From contig JAIYBT010000026.1 of the NCBI GenBank assembly GCA_027488395.1, forward strand, positions 1 to 64,000: 64,000 bases of DNA, given 5' to 3'. A program made the position numbers and the translations under genes. The notes beneath the pieces were generated by a model that saw nothing but the letters and a program-made list of their open reading frames with translations, was not told the origin of the DNA and did no database searches. Shown one piece after another: positions 1-9,626 of the stretch. Position 1 is the first letter of the stretch; every line of letters begins with the position of its first letter. The stretch comes from Methylophilaceae bacterium. GTDB taxonomy: Bacteria; Pseudomonadota; Gammaproteobacteria; Burkholderiales; Methylophilaceae.

Positions 1-42
1 CGTCGTTGACCGAAAATCTGAATTCGGTTATATTTACGTCTT

Positions 43-119
43 CGGCGTGTAGCGTAGCCTGGTAGCGCGCCTGCTTTGGGAGCAGGATGTCGGGAGTTCG
101 AATCTCTCCACGCCGACCA
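43..119 (+). tRNA. tRNA-Pro (anticodon TGG)
   Basis: A full cloverleaf can be drawn: acceptor CGGCGTG pairs with CACGCCG, the anticodon loop reads CTTTGGG with TGG, the T-loop is TTCGAAT, and an encoded CCA closes it. First of three closely spaced tRNA genes, probably co-transcribed. Confidence 0.95.
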
Positions 120-152
120 GTTTTCGGGGATGCCCAATCGACTTAACCTCAT

Positions 153-229
153 CTGCCCGTAGCTCAACCGGATAGAGCACCAGCCTTCTAAGCTGGGGGT
201 TACAGGTTCGATTCCTGTCGGGCAGGCCA
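153..229 (+). tRNA. tRNA-Arg (anticodon TCT)
   Basis: Acceptor CTGCCCG pairs with CGGGCAG, the anticodon stem CCAGC/GCTGG carries loop CTTCTAA (TCT), the T-arm is ACAGG-TTCGATT-CCTGT, and CCA is encoded. It lies 33 bp after tRNA-Pro. Confidence 0.95.
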
Positions 230-245
230 ATAAAAAAGTCTCTAT

Positions 246-322
246 GGTGGCTGTAGCTCAGTTGGTAGAGTCCAGGATTGTGATTCCTGTTGTCGTGGGT
301 TCGAGCCCCATCAGCCACCCCA
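246..322 (+). tRNA. tRNA-His (anticodon GTG)
   Basis: Acceptor GTGGCTG (from 247) pairs with CAGCCAC, with an extra G at 246 matching the G-1 typical of tRNA-His. The anticodon loop is TTGTGAT (GTG), the T-loop TTCGAGC, and CCA is encoded. Last gene of the Pro-Arg-His cluster. Confidence 0.95.
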
Positions 323-338
323 ATCTTCTGATTGTTTT
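321..338 (+). terminator. weak terminator after the tRNA cluster
   Basis: A short hairpin CAATC-TTCT-GATTG is followed by TTTTGT directly after tRNA-His. Only 5 bp of stem, overlapping the encoded CCA, so this is a weak call. Confidence 0.3.
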
Positions 339-413
339 GTCTAAATCTTATATCTTTTTGTTTTTCTCATAGATTATGCTTTATCGCTCTGGTAAAGTGA
401 TTGAGCGAAGTTC

Positions 414-1448
414 ATGACTATGAATATGGCTGTCCAACACTCCTCACATCTACCGTTAGCGCAATTTATGCAGTGTTTAGAAGACTTGACGGATGTCAGG
501 GATTATCTTGCACTGGATCAAGCATTAATTGCGTTAATGAAGCAATGGCTATCATTATTTGCAGAGCAGCCGCTCACCGCCAGACTCTGGATTTTTCGTC
601 AACGCGATATTATCTCCAAGCTGATGTCCAACCCGGCGCAAGATACGTCAACCATCGAAGTGCAATTGTCGAATGATGTTTATGAAAAATTAAAAGCATG
701 GAGTTTTTTGGAGTGGCGGCAGTATCAACGCATTCAAAGTGCTCAAGGCGATTTGCATATTTTTCCAATTGCACATTCACTCATCTACAAGCAAGCCGCT
801 CTGGTCATACAGCACAATCATTTGACATTGCCTGATATCCAATTGATTGAGCAGTGTTTGCATATGTTTCAAGGCTATACCTGCTTAATCCTTGAAAATG
901 AACGTGACAGTTTGACTGGCTTATTAAATCGCAAAAGATTTGATTATTCTGTAAGCAAAATCATGTTGGCGCAATCCAATGTCCCCAACATTACCCCGTT
1001 ACAGCATTACCTAGCGATATTTGATATTGATCGCTTTAAACGAATTAACGATGGATTTGGTCATGCGATTGGCGATGAGGTGTTGTTGATGTTGTCACAG
1101 CTGATGCAGAAAACTTTTCGTGAACGTGATTTATTGTTTCGTTTTGGCGGGGAAGAGTTTGTCGGCATTTTTTCTTGCGTCAACGATGAAGATATTTTTA
1201 ATATGTTAGAGCGATTTCGCCTCATGTTAGGCGCGTTTGCGTTTCCGCAAGTCGGCCAAGTTACCATCAGTATCGGCTACGCCCGCTTAACTGCAGATCA
1301 GTTACCAAATGTGGTGTTGGAGCACGCCGATGATGCGCTGTATTATGCGAAAGCGCATGGCCGTAACCAAGTTTGTCATTATGATGCGCTTAAAGCGGCT
1401 GGTTTACTCAAGCACCATCCAATTCAAGGTGAAATCGAGTTGTTCTAA
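414..1448 (+). CDS. GGDEF-domain diguanylate cyclase
   Basis: 344-residue protein that should make cyclic di-GMP from two GTP. Residues 1-155 match no sensor domain I can name and have no membrane segment or signal peptide. The GGDEF domain starts near residue 160 (DSLTGLLNRKRF) and carries an intact GGEEF active site at 245-249. An RxxD motif (R236-E-R-D239) sits exactly five residues before it, the classical product-inhibition I-site. ATG at 414 follows GAGCGAAG; ATG 420 is an alternative. It lies directly upstream of the MSHA-like pilus operon, whose ATPase has a c-di-GMP-binding type N-terminus, so a local signalling link is likely but inferred. Confidence 0.9.
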   Translation: MTMNMAVQHSSHLPLAQFMQCLEDLTDVRDYLALDQALIALMKQWLSLFAEQPLTARLWIFRQRDIISKLMSNPAQDTSTIEVQLSNDVYEKLKAWSFLEWRQYQRIQSAQGDLHIFPIAHSLIYKQAALVIQHNHLTLPDIQLIEQCLHMFQGYTCLILENERDSLTGLLNRKRFDYSVSKIMLAQSNVPNITPLQHYLAIFDIDRFKRINDGFGHAIGDEVLLMLSQLMQKTFRERDLLFRFGGEEFVGIFSCVNDEDIFNMLERFRLMLGAFAFPQVGQVTISIGYARLTADQLPNVVLEHADDALYYAKAHGRNQVCHYDALKAAGLLKHHPIQGEIELF

Positions 1449-1570
1449 TCGGCATCCATGCCATATGCAATCCCTAAAGTGAGTGATTGACAGCATATAT
1501 TAACTTTAATTAATATATGTTAACGTCTTGATTGTTTCAAGTCGTTTGCAATCAACATGAAGGAATGGGC

Positions 1571-3499
1571 ATGCATGCATGGTATCTTTGCGGGCTGTTG
1601 CTGTTGTCAGCGTGTTCAGCACGCATGACGCCAGCGCCCATCATGCAATCAGCCCTGCATCTGCCAGAATGGAATCTTGTACCATCGATTGATCCACCCC
1701 TTAATCGCGTGATTGCTGATCGCCTCATGGAAGATGAGTTACCTGAAGCGCACACATCCAACCCAAGTCTTTCCCAGCTTTCTACTGAAGTATCCTCAAC
1801 ACGAATTAATTTAGAAGTGCATCAAGCGCCTGTGCAAGAGGTGTTATACAGTCTTGCTCATGAGAGTCGGTTGAATATGGATGTGCATCCGTCGTTACAA
1901 GGCCGCATTAGCATGCATGCCGTCAATCAAACCCTAACCGAGATTTTGGCAAGAATTGCCAAGCAAATCGATGTGCATTATGAATGGGTCAATGGTGTCT
2001 TGGTGGTCAGTCCAGATAACCCCTTCATCCGCACCTATAAACTGAATTACGTCAACATGACCCGTGACACCGCAGGATTTATTGGTGTGGCTACCGAAAT
2101 TAGTAGTACCGGGCGCACGGGTGCAAGTGGCGCATCAGGTGCGATGAGCAATGCCAGTCAGTCACAGTCAAATCTCGGCAATGCGAATAGTTCACGTACC
2201 GCAGTCGCCTCTCAATCCCGCTATCACTTATGGGAAAGTGTGGTACAAAATGTACAAGCCTTGCTGGAGGAAACTGATAAACAAGCGATTGTGCAACGCT
2301 ATGGTGTGGAAACCGAAACCAGTGCAGTATCGCAAGCGCCAAGTGAAGTTGAGGCTGATAACCAGACGCCAACAACGGTAGTCAAAACTACCACGGCCTC
2401 CAGCAAAGTTGACCGAGATAAACAGCGCATTGAATATCAAAAGCTGATTGCCTCCCGTTTAATTGCTAACCCAGAAACAGGGGTGTTAGCGGTCAGGGCT
2501 ACCCATAAGCAACATCAACAAGTCAAAGCTTATTTACAGTCAGTCATGCAAATTGCCGCCAGACAAGTGCTGATTGAAGCCACTATTGTTGAAGTCGAGT
2601 TGGGAAAAAGTTTTCAAATGGGCATCGACTGGAGTCGTCTTGCAAATGCTACTCAGCAGCGTGGCGTGCTCTTTGCGCAATCTTTAGGGAGTCAAGCCGC
2701 CCAACTTAACCAAAACACAGGGCAGTTGGAAAGCAATAACAGTAAAAATGCGCTGGGACAAAATAACGGCAACGTGGCATTTGTACTGCAGTATTTAAAT
2801 CCGTTGAGTCGATTAGGTAACTTGAGCGCCAGCATTACCCTGCTAGAGCAGTTTGGCAAGACGCGCGTGCTATCCAGCCCTAAATTGATGGTGCTGAATA
2901 ATCAAACGGCCATGCTAAAAGTGGTCGATAATTTGGTGTACTTCACCATTCAATCGCAAATTTCACAAAGCAACAGTACCACTGGCAATAATCTACAAGC
3001 AGTGACGACCATTGCAAACACAGTGCCTGTGGGGTTGGTGATGGCGGTTACTGCGCAAATTAATAGCCAGCAACGCGTCAATTTAAATGTGCGCCCCACG
3101 GTTTCACGCGTGTTGCGTTATGTGGATGACCCCAACCCACAGTTGGGGGTAGGCGCTGGCAGGATTGTCAGTAGTATCCCCGAAATTCAAGTGCGCGAGT
3201 TGGAATCTGTGCTCAATGTCAACAGTGGACAAGTGGCAATATTGGGCGGCTTAATGCAAGAAGAGCAGCGTAGCCTCCTCGATCAAGTCCCAGGGATCGC
3301 GCAAGTGCCGTTATTGGGGCAAGCGTTTAAGGGTAAAAATCAAGCTAGCAGAAAAACCGAACTTGTCGTCTTTCTTCGGCCAACCGTGATCGCGCAAGCG
3401 GATGTCATACAGGGTGATTTGCAAGCATTTCAACCCTTGTTGCCACAAGTCCCAACAGAGGGGTCCTCACCTAATATGATGCCCGAGGACGCCCGATGA
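1571..3499 (+). CDS. mshL: MSHA/type IV pilus secretin (MshL-like)
   Basis: Outer-membrane secretin that would form the pilus exit pore. I place the start at ATG 1571 because GAAGGA lies six bases upstream; this gives MHAWYLCGLLLLSACSA, a lipoprotein signal with lipobox LSAC. An N-terminal secretin/STN-like repeat follows (LEVHQAPVQEVLYSLA). The C-terminal secretin core has LIEATIVEVELGKSFQMGIDW, the VLSSPKLMVLNNQTAMLKV segment and the closing signature VPLLGQAFKG...KTELVVFLRPTV. A Ser/Gly/Asn-rich stretch between repeats (about residues 175-215) is low complexity. About 642 aa. Its stop overlaps the next start (ATGA at 3496), so the two are translationally coupled. Confidence 0.88.
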   Translation: MHAWYLCGLLLLSACSARMTPAPIMQSALHLPEWNLVPSIDPPLNRVIADRLMEDELPEAHTSNPSLSQLSTEVSSTRINLEVHQAPVQEVLYSLAHESRLNMDVHPSLQGRISMHAVNQTLTEILARIAKQIDVHYEWVNGVLVVSPDNPFIRTYKLNYVNMTRDTAGFIGVATEISSTGRTGASGASGAMSNASQSQSNLGNANSSRTAVASQSRYHLWESVVQNVQALLEETDKQAIVQRYGVETETSAVSQAPSEVEADNQTPTTVVKTTTASSKVDRDKQRIEYQKLIASRLIANPETGVLAVRATHKQHQQVKAYLQSVMQIAARQVLIEATIVEVELGKSFQMGIDWSRLANATQQRGVLFAQSLGSQAAQLNQNTGQLESNNSKNALGQNNGNVAFVLQYLNPLSRLGNLSASITLLEQFGKTRVLSSPKLMVLNNQTAMLKVVDNLVYFTIQSQISQSNSTTGNNLQAVTTIANTVPVGLVMAVTAQINSQQRVNLNVRPTVSRVLRYVDDPNPQLGVGAGRIVSSIPEIQVRELESVLNVNSGQVAILGGLMQEEQRSLLDQVPGIAQVPLLGQAFKGKNQASRKTELVVFLRPTVIAQADVIQGDLQAFQPLLPQVPTEGSSPNMMPEDAR

Positions 3500-4362
3500 A
3501 GATGACTGACCATCTAAAGCCGGTTGAATTGATTCGCCATGCGAAGTTTAAATGGCGATCACACAGTATTAATACAAACAAGCAAGTCCTGAGAGTCTTA
3601 GCTATTGATCCACCCGCATTGGCGCTTAACAATCACCAAACAATGACCCAAACATTATTGGTCATCAATGGCTTGATTTGGGGTAGTGTGATGCTCACTG
3701 CGTACGGATTATTTATGTTTGTTTGGCGCCCGGCCGTTGAGCAAGCGCTGCATCCAGAGGTGCATTTAGCCATTGCACAAGCGCGTTTTTCGCGAGCGCT
3801 TGTTGAGCCACCTGTCGCAGATTACATGACAATATCAAAAACAGAAGATTGGTCGACAAACCTTGCAATGGCAGGAGACAGTTTGTTTGTTGTGCCTGTT
3901 TCAATCAAGGTATCCGAGTCATCATCGCTTGGTCCCACCGAGCAGGGGGCTGAGCAAAACGACCCAGTTGGTATTGAAGCTTCGCAAACACGTAAGCCTG
4001 AACCTCATGAGAAGGACGCTCCCCATTCTTCAGCCAGTCAGCGTGCCAACTTGGCGCAGCCATCTGCGACGATTGGCGGTTTACAAGTGCGTATTGTGAT
4101 GACTAAGCACAAGATATCAACAACAGCGATCGATGATACATGGCAACGCGCGCAAGGCTTTGAGGCGCGAGGCCAACTAGATGCGGCTAAAGCCATCTAT
4201 GAAGCGATATTGCTTACAGATGGTCATCATCTAGCCGCCCAACAAGCCCTATTGCGAATAAATCAAAATGCAAAGCAATCGCCTTTGGCGTCGAATCCTG
4301 ACGATGCATCTAATCTTGACAATGCGTCTATGGCTGTCAACGATGAGGATGAGATTCCATGA
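3496..4362 (+). CDS. pilus assembly TPR protein (MshN-like)
   Basis: 288-residue protein with one membrane segment at about residues 53-76 (LLVINGLIWGSVMLTAYGLF), a low-complexity polar linker, and a C-terminal TPR-like stretch near residues 215-255 (WQRAQGFEARGQLDAAKAIYEAIL). This architecture and its position between the MshL-like secretin and the MshE-like ATPase fit MshN of the L-M-N-E-G order in MSHA loci; the MshM AAA protein is absent here. It overlaps both neighbours by four bases (ATGA). Sequence similarity to MshN is weak by eye, so the name rests mostly on topology and context. Confidence 0.6.
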   Translation: MKMTDHLKPVELIRHAKFKWRSHSINTNKQVLRVLAIDPPALALNNHQTMTQTLLVINGLIWGSVMLTAYGLFMFVWRPAVEQALHPEVHLAIAQARFSRALVEPPVADYMTISKTEDWSTNLAMAGDSLFVVPVSIKVSESSSLGPTEQGAEQNDPVGIEASQTRKPEPHEKDAPHSSASQRANLAQPSATIGGLQVRIVMTKHKISTTAIDDTWQRAQGFEARGQLDAAKAIYEAILLTDGHHLAAQQALLRINQNAKQSPLASNPDDASNLDNASMAVNDEDEIP

Positions 4363-6095
4363 AGCAATCAAATACGCCATCTGCGCAGCGCCTTAAATTA
4401 GGCGAGCAGTTACTAATTAATGGCATGATCACAACAGACCAGTTGGAAATCGCGCTGATAGAACAACGTAAACATGCAACGTTGCTGGGCCAGCAACTGG
4501 TGCGGTTAAACTTTGTGTCAGATGCGTTGATACGCGACATACTAGCGCAACAATTTGCACACCAGAGTATTGATTTAAGTGTTGCTATCCCTGACAGTGA
4601 GGTGCTAAAACTGGTACCAGAAACGTTAGCGCGTCAATATAAAATTTTGCCCTTGATGCGCGATCAAACTGAAGAGCGGCTGACGGTTGCCATGGTGGAT
4701 GTCACCAACGTAGTGGCTTTAGATCAATTACGTCGGCAATTAAACCCACCCCTGCAAATCGAACCCTTACTCGCCACAGAAGTGCAAATCGAGCAAGCGT
4801 TGGATCGTTTTTATGGGCATGTATTGTCGATCGAAGGCATCCTGCAAGAAATCGAAGAGGGCACCTCAATACCCGCAAATACCACCATGGGGGACAGCCA
4901 TCCGCAGCGCCCAATTGTGAGGTTAATCAACGCTATTTTGCTGGATGCGGTAAAACAGGGCGCTTCTGATGTGCATTTTGAACCAGAGCAAGCGTTTTTA
5001 CGCATTCGATACCGGTTAGATGGCGTACTTTGGCAAGTGCGAAGTTTGCATCAACGTTATTGGCCTGCGATGTGTGTGCGACTCAAACTCATGGCGGGGA
5101 TGGATATTGCGGAGCAACGTGCCGCTCAAGATGGGCGTATGAGTGCCTATTTGTGTGGGCGCTCCGTAGATTTTAGGGTTTCCACCCAACCGACCTTGCA
5201 TGGCGAAAACATTGTGTTGCGGGTGTTAGACCGTGAAAAAGCCAGCATTCAGCTTGACCAACTCGATTTGCCAACTGATCAGATGGCAATCTTAATGCGC
5301 TTGCTAGCAAAACCCGAAGGCATGCTGATTCTAACCGGCCCGACAGGCAGCGGAAAAACCACCACGCTGTATGCCATGCTCAGTTATCTCAATCAAACGC
5401 AGGTCAATATCATGACGCTCGAAGACCCGGTGGAGTACCCGATGCCGATGATGCGTCAAACTTCGGTACATGCTGCGAATAAGGTGGATTTTGCCAACGG
5501 CATTCGGGCCATCATGCGCCAAGATCCCGATATTATTTTGGTTGGCGAGGTGCGTGACGAGGATACCGCGCAGATGGCTTTGCGCGCAGCCATGACAGGG
5601 CATTTGGTGATGACCACCTTACATACCAATCATGCGCCTGCCGCATTTGCGCGTTTGCAAGATTTAGGCCTGACGCCAGCGCTGATGGCGGGACACATTA
5701 TTGGCGTGATCGGTCAGCGCTTATTGCGCAAGCTTTGCCTTGAGTGTCGGCAATTAGTCGCTGCAGAAGATCCGATCACAGCACACATCACACAACTGCA
5801 CGCCACATTGCTTGACACTCTGGTTGATCCGCAGCAGATCATGGCGTATCGGCCTGTGGGCTGCACGCATTGTCGTATGAGTGGCTATCGTGGACGGATC
5901 GCCATCTTGGAAATATTAGAGATGCAGGCAGCATTAGAGCCTTTGATTGTGGCGCAGGCTTCGGCCGTGCAGTGGCAACAAAGTGCTGCCGCTTTTGGGT
6001 ATCGGCGCTTGGCAGCGGCTGGCTTGCGTAGGGTGCTGTCTGGGGAAACCAGTTTGAGCGAACTTCAGCGCGTGGTTGATTTACCATTGCCATGA
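4359..6095 (+). CDS. mshE: pilus extension ATPase, MshE/GspE/PilB family, with MshEN domain
   Basis: 578-residue AAA-type ATPase that would power pilus assembly in the cytoplasm. Residues about 12-66 hold two copies of an MshEN-type repeat (KLGEQLLINGMITTDQL... and LLGQQLVRLNFVSDAL...AQQ), the module that binds cyclic di-GMP in MshE. The motor has GPTGSGKTT (327-335), the Asp box LEDPVEY (354-360), Walker B DIILVGEVRD (391-400), a His box ending LHTNH, and the zinc tetracysteine C460xxC463...C502xxC505. All catalytic motifs are intact. The first Arg of the consensus MshEN motif is Lys here. Start ATG 4359 overlaps the upstream stop. Confidence 0.92.
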   Translation: MKQSNTPSAQRLKLGEQLLINGMITTDQLEIALIEQRKHATLLGQQLVRLNFVSDALIRDILAQQFAHQSIDLSVAIPDSEVLKLVPETLARQYKILPLMRDQTEERLTVAMVDVTNVVALDQLRRQLNPPLQIEPLLATEVQIEQALDRFYGHVLSIEGILQEIEEGTSIPANTTMGDSHPQRPIVRLINAILLDAVKQGASDVHFEPEQAFLRIRYRLDGVLWQVRSLHQRYWPAMCVRLKLMAGMDIAEQRAAQDGRMSAYLCGRSVDFRVSTQPTLHGENIVLRVLDREKASIQLDQLDLPTDQMAILMRLLAKPEGMLILTGPTGSGKTTTLYAMLSYLNQTQVNIMTLEDPVEYPMPMMRQTSVHAANKVDFANGIRAIMRQDPDIILVGEVRDEDTAQMALRAAMTGHLVMTTLHTNHAPAAFARLQDLGLTPALMAGHIIGVIGQRLLRKLCLECRQLVAAEDPITAHITQLHATLLDTLVDPQQIMAYRPVGCTHCRMSGYRGRIAILEILEMQAALEPLIVAQASAVQWQQSAAAFGYRRLAAAGLRRVLSGETSLSELQRVVDLPLP

Positions 6096-6113
6096 TCAAA
6101 CATCAAATCAGCC

Positions 6114-7313
6114 ATGCAAACGTTTCATTATCAGGCGATTAACCAAGCAGGCTTGCTACGTGATGGTTGGATGCCAGCTACGGATATAGACTCGCTGGCA
6201 CAACGCTTACACATGCAAGGGCTTGAATTGCTGGTGGCAACCCCACGTCGTTTGAGTCGCTGGGGCAACCACCATTTAACAGCGCAACAGATCATAGAAT
6301 TTTGTGTGCAGCTGGCACAACTGTTACGCGCTGGTGTTCCGCTCATCCAAGCGCTTGAAGCGTTGGCCGAGCATGTGGAATCACCCATGCTCAGTGTCGT
6401 GCTGTTGACCTTACAACAAGAAATTGAAGGGGGCCAACCGTTATCGCAAGCCATGTTGGCTCAAAAGCAAGTGTTTCCAACCTTGGCTTGTCATTTGGTG
6501 GCGGCGGGGGAGCATACGGGTCAACTACCTGCAGTGTTGTCACATTTAGCCACTGCCTTACAGTGGCAAACAAGCTTACAAGCGCAAACGAAGCGTGGCT
6601 TAGTCTATCCAGCCATGCTGGCGGTCATGGTGTTATTGGCGGCTGTGGTCATGCTCACTTTTTTAGTGCCGCAAATGGCTGGCTTTTTATCCAGTCTAGG
6701 CCAGGGTTTGCCGTGGAGCACGCGCGCATTGATTTGGATCTCTGACCTAGTGATTGCGCACGGCTTCGCCATGCTACTAGGATGCATCGTGATGTGTGGT
6801 CTAGCGTATGCGGCGGTCGCACATCTGCCGAGCGTTGCTTGGTGGTGGCATCAGCGTCTGTTGCACGCACCTGTCGTTGGTAAGTTGATTCAACAATTGA
6901 TGCTGGCGCGGCTTTGTCGCTTTTTGGGCCTTATGTATCGCACGGGGATTCCTCTGATAGAGGCTCTGCATTTGTGTCAACCATTGATGCGCCATCCTGT
7001 CATGACCCATGCGCTCAGTGAAGTGATCCAATCTATACAGTCTGGCAAAACCTTGGCACAAAGTGTGGCAGAAACAGGGCGTTTTCCACCATTGATGGTG
7101 CGCATGATGGGCATCGGCGAAACCACAGGCGCGCTAGACGATACACTCTCACAATTGAGTGATTTTTATGATCAAGAAGTGCAAGCACGTCTCAAAGCCT
7201 TACTCAGCTTGTTGGAGCCGGTACTGACCATGGTGCTGGGGGCCATGCTGATGTTATTGATGGCGGCTGTCATGTTGCCCATTTACGATAGTTTTTCTCA
7301 GCTGAAGTATTAA
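6114..7313 (+). CDS. mshG: inner-membrane platform protein, MshG/GspF/PilC family
   Basis: 399-residue protein with two T2SF repeats. The first begins near residue 60 (IEFCVQLAQLLRAGVPLIQAL, then ...LVAAGEHTGQL); the second begins near 265 (LARLCRFLGLMYRTGIPLIEAL, then ...MMGIGETTGAL). Three membrane segments lie near residues 165-190, 205-235 and 370-392. Length and repeat pattern are normal for the family. It anchors the MshE motor to the inner membrane. It lies 18 bp after the ATPase gene, in the same order as MSHA loci. Confidence 0.92.
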   Translation: MQTFHYQAINQAGLLRDGWMPATDIDSLAQRLHMQGLELLVATPRRLSRWGNHHLTAQQIIEFCVQLAQLLRAGVPLIQALEALAEHVESPMLSVVLLTLQQEIEGGQPLSQAMLAQKQVFPTLACHLVAAGEHTGQLPAVLSHLATALQWQTSLQAQTKRGLVYPAMLAVMVLLAAVVMLTFLVPQMAGFLSSLGQGLPWSTRALIWISDLVIAHGFAMLLGCIVMCGLAYAAVAHLPSVAWWWHQRLLHAPVVGKLIQQLMLARLCRFLGLMYRTGIPLIEALHLCQPLMRHPVMTHALSEVIQSIQSGKTLAQSVAETGRFPPLMVRMMGIGETTGALDDTLSQLSDFYDQEVQARLKALLSLLEPVLTMVLGAMLMLLMAAVMLPIYDSFSQLKY

Positions 7314-7317
7314 AGCG

Positions 7318-8979
7318 ATGCAACAGCAACTGAGCATGATGATCACAGCGCAACAATGGTGGTTAGGCTATTGGTTGGCTGGGCAACTGTACGCAATGAA
7401 AGCCTTTGCGATGACGGAGGCTGGCACGCTTGCGCTCCAACAGGCTATTTTGCAAACGCCCAACACACCGCTATATACTGTATGCAATTTACCCGACGAG
7501 CTTTATCACACCGACACCTTGCCACCCGTGCGTGGGCGCACCCGGCAACAATTATTAGCACGAAAAATGGTGCAATGCGCCCCACACAGCGCTTATCACC
7601 GCGTTTATCCCTTGGGTCAGCAACCTGCGGCAGGCTCCCCGCACCCCTATTTGTTTTGTGCGTTGTCCCCACCAGTATTGGTACAAAATTGGTTAGACTG
7701 GTGTGAGCAACAGGGCCTGCGGGTAGCGGTGATGACCATGCAATCATTATTGATGCCAGCTTGGGTGCGCATGTTGCTCCCACACACACCTCATGTGCTT
7801 TTGCTGGTGCCAATTGGCCAAGAGGTACGTGTCACTTATCATCAACATGGTCAACTCTTTTTCAGTCGTCTGCTAAGCATTGAAGGGTTGGGCGCCACGC
7901 CAGAAATGACGACCACCATACCTTTACTTGCCACCGAAATCGCACATACGGTGCAATATCTCCAAAGCAAACAATGGCTGCGTGAAGCCGAGGCCCTTAG
8001 CATTTTGTATTGCGTTGCCACCACGGGACCCGCCACAGATGCGTTATATGCCAGCTTAAGCGCGGCACTTGATCAAGTGCGATTGGCGCAAGCCAAGCTG
8101 GTCATGTTGCCTGTGTTACAGGTCTTGCCGCAATTGCCGTGGTCAGACATTGCCAAGCAAAGGGCTTCTGCGGCACCAGCACCCTATGCTGATGGCATCG
8201 ATTACCTATCGACTGCGGACCCCATGCGCGACGCTGTACTGGCGACGCTGATGGCCAGTTCAAAGCGAACGGCGCTCACCGCTGAAGGTTTGTATCTGCA
8301 TGCCAGTGTCTTGCAGGCGAAGCGATGGTTACGCGGCGTCGGGTTAGGGGTGTGTGGTGTGGCTTGCTTATCGGCATGGCTATTAATGACCATCTGGCAC
8401 CCTAACAGCTTGCGACAACTATTGCCAACGGCGAATCTAACTGAAGTCGCCAACGTCTTGCCTGCCAATGCCAATGCGCAAGCCATCATGCAGTTTAAAC
8501 AACTGCTGGCTATCGACCAGGTGTTAATCAACGCGCAGCGCCATCCAGCATCTGTGTTGCAACACTTCCAGCGCGTGCTCACCTCGAAGCAGGGTTGGCA
8601 GTTACAACAATTACATTGGGCATGGGGGCCTGCGCCTGCCCACCGCGTCACAACGGCGGCAACGCCTTTGTTGCTGATTCCCCGAGGGTATGAAACTCCC
8701 AGTCCTGGCGTATCAGCGCATGCCTCCAACCCACCGATACCTGCGCCAGATTCGGATTGGCAGGTGTTTGTGCGTATGCGCTTACAACCGCAACCAGGCG
8801 TGCATCCACAACAGGCAATGGCCGACTGGCAAGTCCTGCTACGCGAGTTACAGCAAGCCGCTTGGGTGGATCATCTCGAGGTGATGCATGCAGGCAGTGC
8901 TCAAGAGGGGATTCAAGGCGATACGCGCCAGCCCGATGTGTTACCCACCCAAGCTGATCTATTGATATGGCTCAAGTGA
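7318..8979 (+). CDS. inner-membrane pilus assembly protein (possible MshI/PilM-PilN or GspL-like)
   Basis: 553-residue protein with a single membrane segment at about residues 338-358 (GVGLGVCGVACLSAWLLMTIW). This splits it into a long cytoplasmic N-terminal part (about 335 aa) and a periplasmic part (about 195 aa), the layout of GspL or of a PilM-PilN fusion. I see no clear actin-fold nucleotide motifs, so the family is inferred from topology and from its place between MshG and a PilO-like gene. The periplasmic part contains an alternating hydrophobic stretch consistent with a ferredoxin-like fold. It overlaps the next gene by 13 bases. Confidence 0.55.
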   Translation: MQQQLSMMITAQQWWLGYWLAGQLYAMKAFAMTEAGTLALQQAILQTPNTPLYTVCNLPDELYHTDTLPPVRGRTRQQLLARKMVQCAPHSAYHRVYPLGQQPAAGSPHPYLFCALSPPVLVQNWLDWCEQQGLRVAVMTMQSLLMPAWVRMLLPHTPHVLLLVPIGQEVRVTYHQHGQLFFSRLLSIEGLGATPEMTTTIPLLATEIAHTVQYLQSKQWLREAEALSILYCVATTGPATDALYASLSAALDQVRLAQAKLVMLPVLQVLPQLPWSDIAKQRASAAPAPYADGIDYLSTADPMRDAVLATLMASSKRTALTAEGLYLHASVLQAKRWLRGVGLGVCGVACLSAWLLMTIWHPNSLRQLLPTANLTEVANVLPANANAQAIMQFKQLLAIDQVLINAQRHPASVLQHFQRVLTSKQGWQLQQLHWAWGPAPAHRVTTAATPLLLIPRGYETPSPGVSAHASNPPIPAPDSDWQVFVRMRLQPQPGVHPQQAMADWQVLLRELQQAAWVDHLEVMHAGSAQEGIQGDTRQPDVLPTQADLLIWLK

Positions 8980-9626
8980 AGCAGGTGCAGTCATATACAC
9001 AGCGGTATTGGCGAGCACTGCTGCCAGAAATAATCGGCATCGTCTTGCTGAGCGGGCTGGCGGGCTTGGTTGGCTGGGGTTGGCTACAACATTACCACAG
9101 GCATTTACAATCGATGCAAGCCGAGCGCCAACGCTTGCAGGCTAAAGCAGTGGCCGAGCAGCAGGCGCAAGCGTATCAAGCGTTATGGGTGCAGCATCAG
9201 ACAGCGGTCACACGCTGGCAAACCGCGGGGTGGTTGCGCGCAGATTTAATTCCGCATTGGGTAGCAACTTGGCCTGCCATCGTTCAGAGGCAGAGTTTGG
9301 TGGATGTTCGTTATCACTTTGCGCCACAACATGCTTGTCAGCCTGCTGATTGGCCAGTCAAGCAACCAAGCTGTGCGCAGATGGCTGCGACCTTAGCCCC
9401 TGGGTTACAAGTATCGCGCATGACCGTGAATTTTTCGCTTGACCATGAAATGCAACTGCTGCCTTGGCTGCAAGCGCTACAAAGCCACTATTGGGGGGCA
9501 ACGCTGCTGCGGCAATGTGATTGGACCGCCCATCAGGCGCAGACCACGATAGAGGTCGTTTGCAGCATCGATTGGTTTTATTTGCCCATCCGCTTGGCAA
9601 ACGTCACCAGTCAGAGGGCGTCTTAG
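8967..9626 (+). CDS. PilO/MshJ-like assembly protein
   Basis: 219-residue membrane protein. A membrane segment at about residues 19-42 (EIIGIVLLSGLAGLVGWGWLQH) is followed by a Gln/Ala-rich coiled coil at about 45-80 (LQSMQAERQRLQAKAVAEQQAQAYQAL) and a small periplasmic domain with a few cysteines. This is the standard PilO/GspM/MshJ layout: inner membrane, coiled coil, ferredoxin-like domain. It overlaps the upstream gene by 13 bases and ends within the start codon of the next gene (TAG and GTG share position 9626). No diagnostic motif exists for this family, so the call is topology plus context. Confidence 0.55.
   Translation: MAQVKQVQSYTQRYWRALLPEIIGIVLLSGLAGLVGWGWLQHYHRHLQSMQAERQRLQAKAVAEQQAQAYQALWVQHQTAVTRWQTAGWLRADLIPHWVATWPAIVQRQSLVDVRYHFAPQHACQPADWPVKQPSCAQMAATLAPGLQVSRMTVNFSLDHEMQLLPWLQALQSHYWGATLLRQCDWTAHQAQTTIEVVCSIDWFYLPIRLANVTSQRAS

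Noticed and set aside
34-318. Minus-strand 94-codon open frame over the tRNA cluster
   Set aside because: It is the antisense of three tRNA genes and has no coding features.
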